This document shows positions 62,451-64,000 of a DNA stretch of 64,000 bases, piece after piece. How positions within the stretch are numbered: the first letter of the stretch is position 1; the number at the start of each line of letters is the position of its first letter. Source of the DNA: Actinomycetes bacterium. GTDB taxonomy: Bacteria > Actinomycetota > Actinomycetes > Propionibacteriales > Propionibacteriaceae. Under the pieces are notes generated by a model that saw only the letters and a list, made by a program, of their open reading frames with translations, did no database searches and was not told where the DNA came from. The translations under genes and the position numbers were made by a program. Location of the stretch: positions 62,001 to 126,000 of the forward strand of contig JAEXAS010000021.1 of NCBI GenBank assembly GCA_023458095.1. Direction: 5' to 3'.

Positions 62451-62960
62451 TCAGTGGTTGCGGAACACCGGGTGGGACTGTGAGCAGCTCACCAAGAGGT
62501 GAACCTCATCGCCCTCATCTTCGCCATGCTCGTCAGCGCTCTCGAACTCCACCACGAGTTGCTTGGTGCCCTCGTATTCGGTGTGGACGCGGTAACCGTC
62601 ATTGGGAATGGCGCTGACCAAGGACACGGCGCTGCCGGTGCAGCGGGCGATCACCTTGCCTGGTGCGCCACTCCAGGACCCGGCGTAGCTCCTCGGCTGC
62701 TTGCTCGTTGGGTTCGTCGACGTGGCGGGCTTGGCTGAGGTGGAGGTCGCGGCCGTGGTGGGGGTTTTGCTTGCTGATGCAGAGGCCCGGCTGGTGGCAC
62801 CGCCGGGGGTCGTCACTGCGATGCTGATCCCGGGATCGACCGGAGGGATCTGACCCACCTGAGTTCCTGCCGCCGAGATCACCGTCCACGTGAGCGTGGC
62901 GGCGCCGGCCACAGTGGCCAACCAGATCACTGCGATCCACAGTGGGGTGCGTCGCGTCAC
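62451..62960 (-). CDS. Membrane-anchored protein with extracytoplasmic domain
   Basis: A 169-aa protein with one N-terminal TM (PLWIAVIWLATVAGAATLTWTVIS), a Ser/Thr/Ala-rich linker (about residues 55-95) and a roughly 75-residue beta-rich domain with two Cys (IARCTGSAVSLV and LLVSCSQSHPVF). No family recognised. GTG start very close to GGAGG. Divergent from the response-regulator gene 70 bp away. Confidence 0.65.
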   Translation of the reverse strand: MTRRTPLWIAVIWLATVAGAATLTWTVISAAGTQVGQIPPVDPGISIAVTTPGGATSRASASASKTPTTAATSTSAKPATSTNPTSKQPRSYAGSWSGAPGKVIARCTGSAVSLVSAIPNDGYRVHTEYEGTKQLVVEFESADEHGEDEGDEVHLLVSCSQSHPVFRNH

Positions 62961-63030
62961 GCCTCCATGATGGCATCCAGACCAACCAGACCTGGCGTGC
63001 CGGGAGGTTCGGCACGGTAGTTTTGCCTCC

Positions 63031-63717
63031 ATGATCAGGGTGTTAGTCGTCGAGGACGACCCGGCGATCGGCCGGGTGCTCCATCGCAGCCTGAGTGACC
63101 GCGGGGACGTGGTCACCGTGGCCACCGACGGCGCCACCGGCTTGGCCATCGCCTTGCGCGAACAACCTGAAGTGGTGCTGCTCGATCTGGGGCTGCCCGA
63201 TTTGAGTGGGCTGGAAGTCCTCACCATGTTGCGGGCGGTCAGCCAGGTGCCGGTGATCGTCATCACCGCCCAAGACGACGACCGCACCGTGGTCAAGGCT
63301 CTCGATTCGGGCGCTGACGACTATCTGGTCAAACCGTTCGGCAGCGAGCAACTGGCCGCTCGCATTCGTGCGGTGCTGCGCCGGGCTGCCGCGGCCAGCA
63401 ACGAGTCGACCGTCGAGGTGGGCGAACTCCAGATCGATGTGGTCACCCGTCAGGTCACTTTGGCTGGACGGCCGCTCGACCTCACCCGCAAGGAATTTGA
63501 TCTGCTGTGGCTGCTGGCTTCGCGGCCCGGCGAAGTGATCAGCAAACGCGATCTGCTGGCCGGGGTGTGGGGCCAGCCCTTCGGTGGCGCCGACCGCACC
63601 GTCGATGTGCACCTGAGTTGGCTGCGGCGCAAGCTGGGCGAGTCGGCCGCCGAACCGCGCTATCTGCACACCGTTCGCGGGGTGGGCGTGCGGCTGGCCG
63701 CTCCCGAGGACTGCTGA
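63031..63717 (+). CDS. OmpR/PhoB-type response regulator
   Basis: A 228-aa two-component regulator. The receiver has the acidic pair ED at 8-9, phospho-acceptor D52 (LLDLGLPDL), the Thr/Ser of VIVITAQD and the Lys of YLVKPFG. The C-terminal winged helix (about residues 130-225) includes DRTVDVHLSWLRRKLGE. Its stop shares a base with the kinase start (TGATG). Confidence 0.94.
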   Translation: MIRVLVVEDDPAIGRVLHRSLSDRGDVVTVATDGATGLAIALREQPEVVLLDLGLPDLSGLEVLTMLRAVSQVPVIVITAQDDDRTVVKALDSGADDYLVKPFGSEQLAARIRAVLRRAAAASNESTVEVGELQIDVVTRQVTLAGRPLDLTRKEFDLLWLLASRPGEVISKRDLLAGVWGQPFGGADRTVDVHLSWLRRKLGESAAEPRYLHTVRGVGVRLAAPEDC

Positions 63718-64000
63718 TGCGTCGACAGGTGAGCGTGCTGGTCGCTGTGGTCGCCACGGCGATCGTGGTGTCCTTCGTGATCCCGCTGATGCTGTTGGTG
63801 CGGACTCTGGCCGAAGATCGGGGCATGGCCGCCGCGACCGAACAGGCCAACAGCGTTGCGGTGCTGGTCTCCGGCATCCACGATTCGCCCAACCTGGCCG
63901 AGATTCTGGCCCAGAACCTGGCGCGATCTCCGATCCAGACCAGTGTGGTGCTCACCGATGGTCAGGTGTTGGGCACTGCCTGGCCCAATGCGACCAGCGA
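63717..64000 (+). CDS. Sensor histidine kinase, N-terminal part (runs off the window)
   Basis: The first 94 codons of the partner kinase: one N-terminal TM (VSVLVAVVATAIVVSFVIPLM) followed by the beginning of an extracytoplasmic sensing domain. The HAMP, HisKA and ATPase domains lie beyond base 64000. Assigned from its overlap with the regulator gene and its topology. Confidence 0.8.
   Translation, partial: MRRQVSVLVAVVATAIVVSFVIPLMLLVRTLAEDRGMAAATEQANSVAVLVSGIHDSPNLAEILAQNLARSPIQTSVVLTDGQVLGTAWPNATS

Overview
The window reads as chromosome of a GC-rich actinobacterium. Supporting signs are frequent GTG/TTG starts, many 4-bp start/stop overlaps, -10 boxes of the TAGxxT type, a DynA/DynB-like dynamin pair, a PyrR-led pyrimidine operon and a GsmA-like glucosaminidase. 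Gene content would suit the Propionibacteriales (Propionibacteriaceae-like), but that placement is inference. No phage, CRISPR array, rRNA or intact transposase was seen.

Layout. 1-5.4 kb: end of a GPH-family sugar symporter, RNase HI, a membrane-anchored HtrA protease, and two secreted lipoproteins, one of them a PQQ-like beta-propeller. 5.4-9.5 kb: a large secreted wall hydrolase with an NlpC/P60 domain nested in a glucosaminidase, then cysE preceded by a 14-codon cysteine-rich leader ORF. 9.5-12.9 kb: a glutamine amidotransferase, an esterase, an M50 peptidase and two small unknowns, with two copies of a long hairpin repeat. 13-19.8 kb: a seven-gene operon running tetR, lipoprotein adaptor, HlyD adaptor, ATPase, permease, permease, ATPase, behind a 29-bp palindrome. 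It looks like a YbhF/YbhS/YbhR/YbhG-type exporter whose two ATPase halves are separate genes.

20-36.4 kb: a GT87-type glycosyltransferase, a PrsW-like protease, two dynamin-like GTPases, a short SSB, ettA, a lipoprotein with a probable one-base frameshift at its start, an FAD/Fe-S oxidoreductase with a MarR regulator, and an acyl-CoA ligase coupled to a double-hotdog thioesterase. 36.5-47.1 kb: a LacI regulator, pyrR-pyrB-pyrC, a DUF222/HNH protein, an aminopeptidase N with a long low-complexity tail, and an unknown 484-aa protein.

47.2-49.4 kb is a small accessory patch beside tRNA-Pro(UGG): a cold-shock/DUF1294 protein, a PIN-domain remnant, DUF4287, the rifamycin ADP-ribosyltransferase arr, and an interleaved pair of inverted repeats. 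49.4-56.2 kb is an alpha-glucoside locus: LacI, two permeases, binding protein, DUF624 protein and a divergent GH13 glucosidase, with two matching LacI-type operators. It has no ATPase gene, so a shared MsiK-type ATPase is probably used.

56.2-64 kb: small unknowns, a P-loop ATPase, a GH18-like secreted protein and a histidine phosphatase. Then comes a PTS beta-glucoside IIBCA gene with an RNA antiterminator/terminator switch and its BglG-type antiterminator, and finally an OmpR-type regulator with the start of its sensor kinase. The most notable signals are the cysE leader peptide, the split and catalytically altered glucosaminidase, the paired LacI operators, the split-YbhF exporter and the two-copy hairpin repeat.
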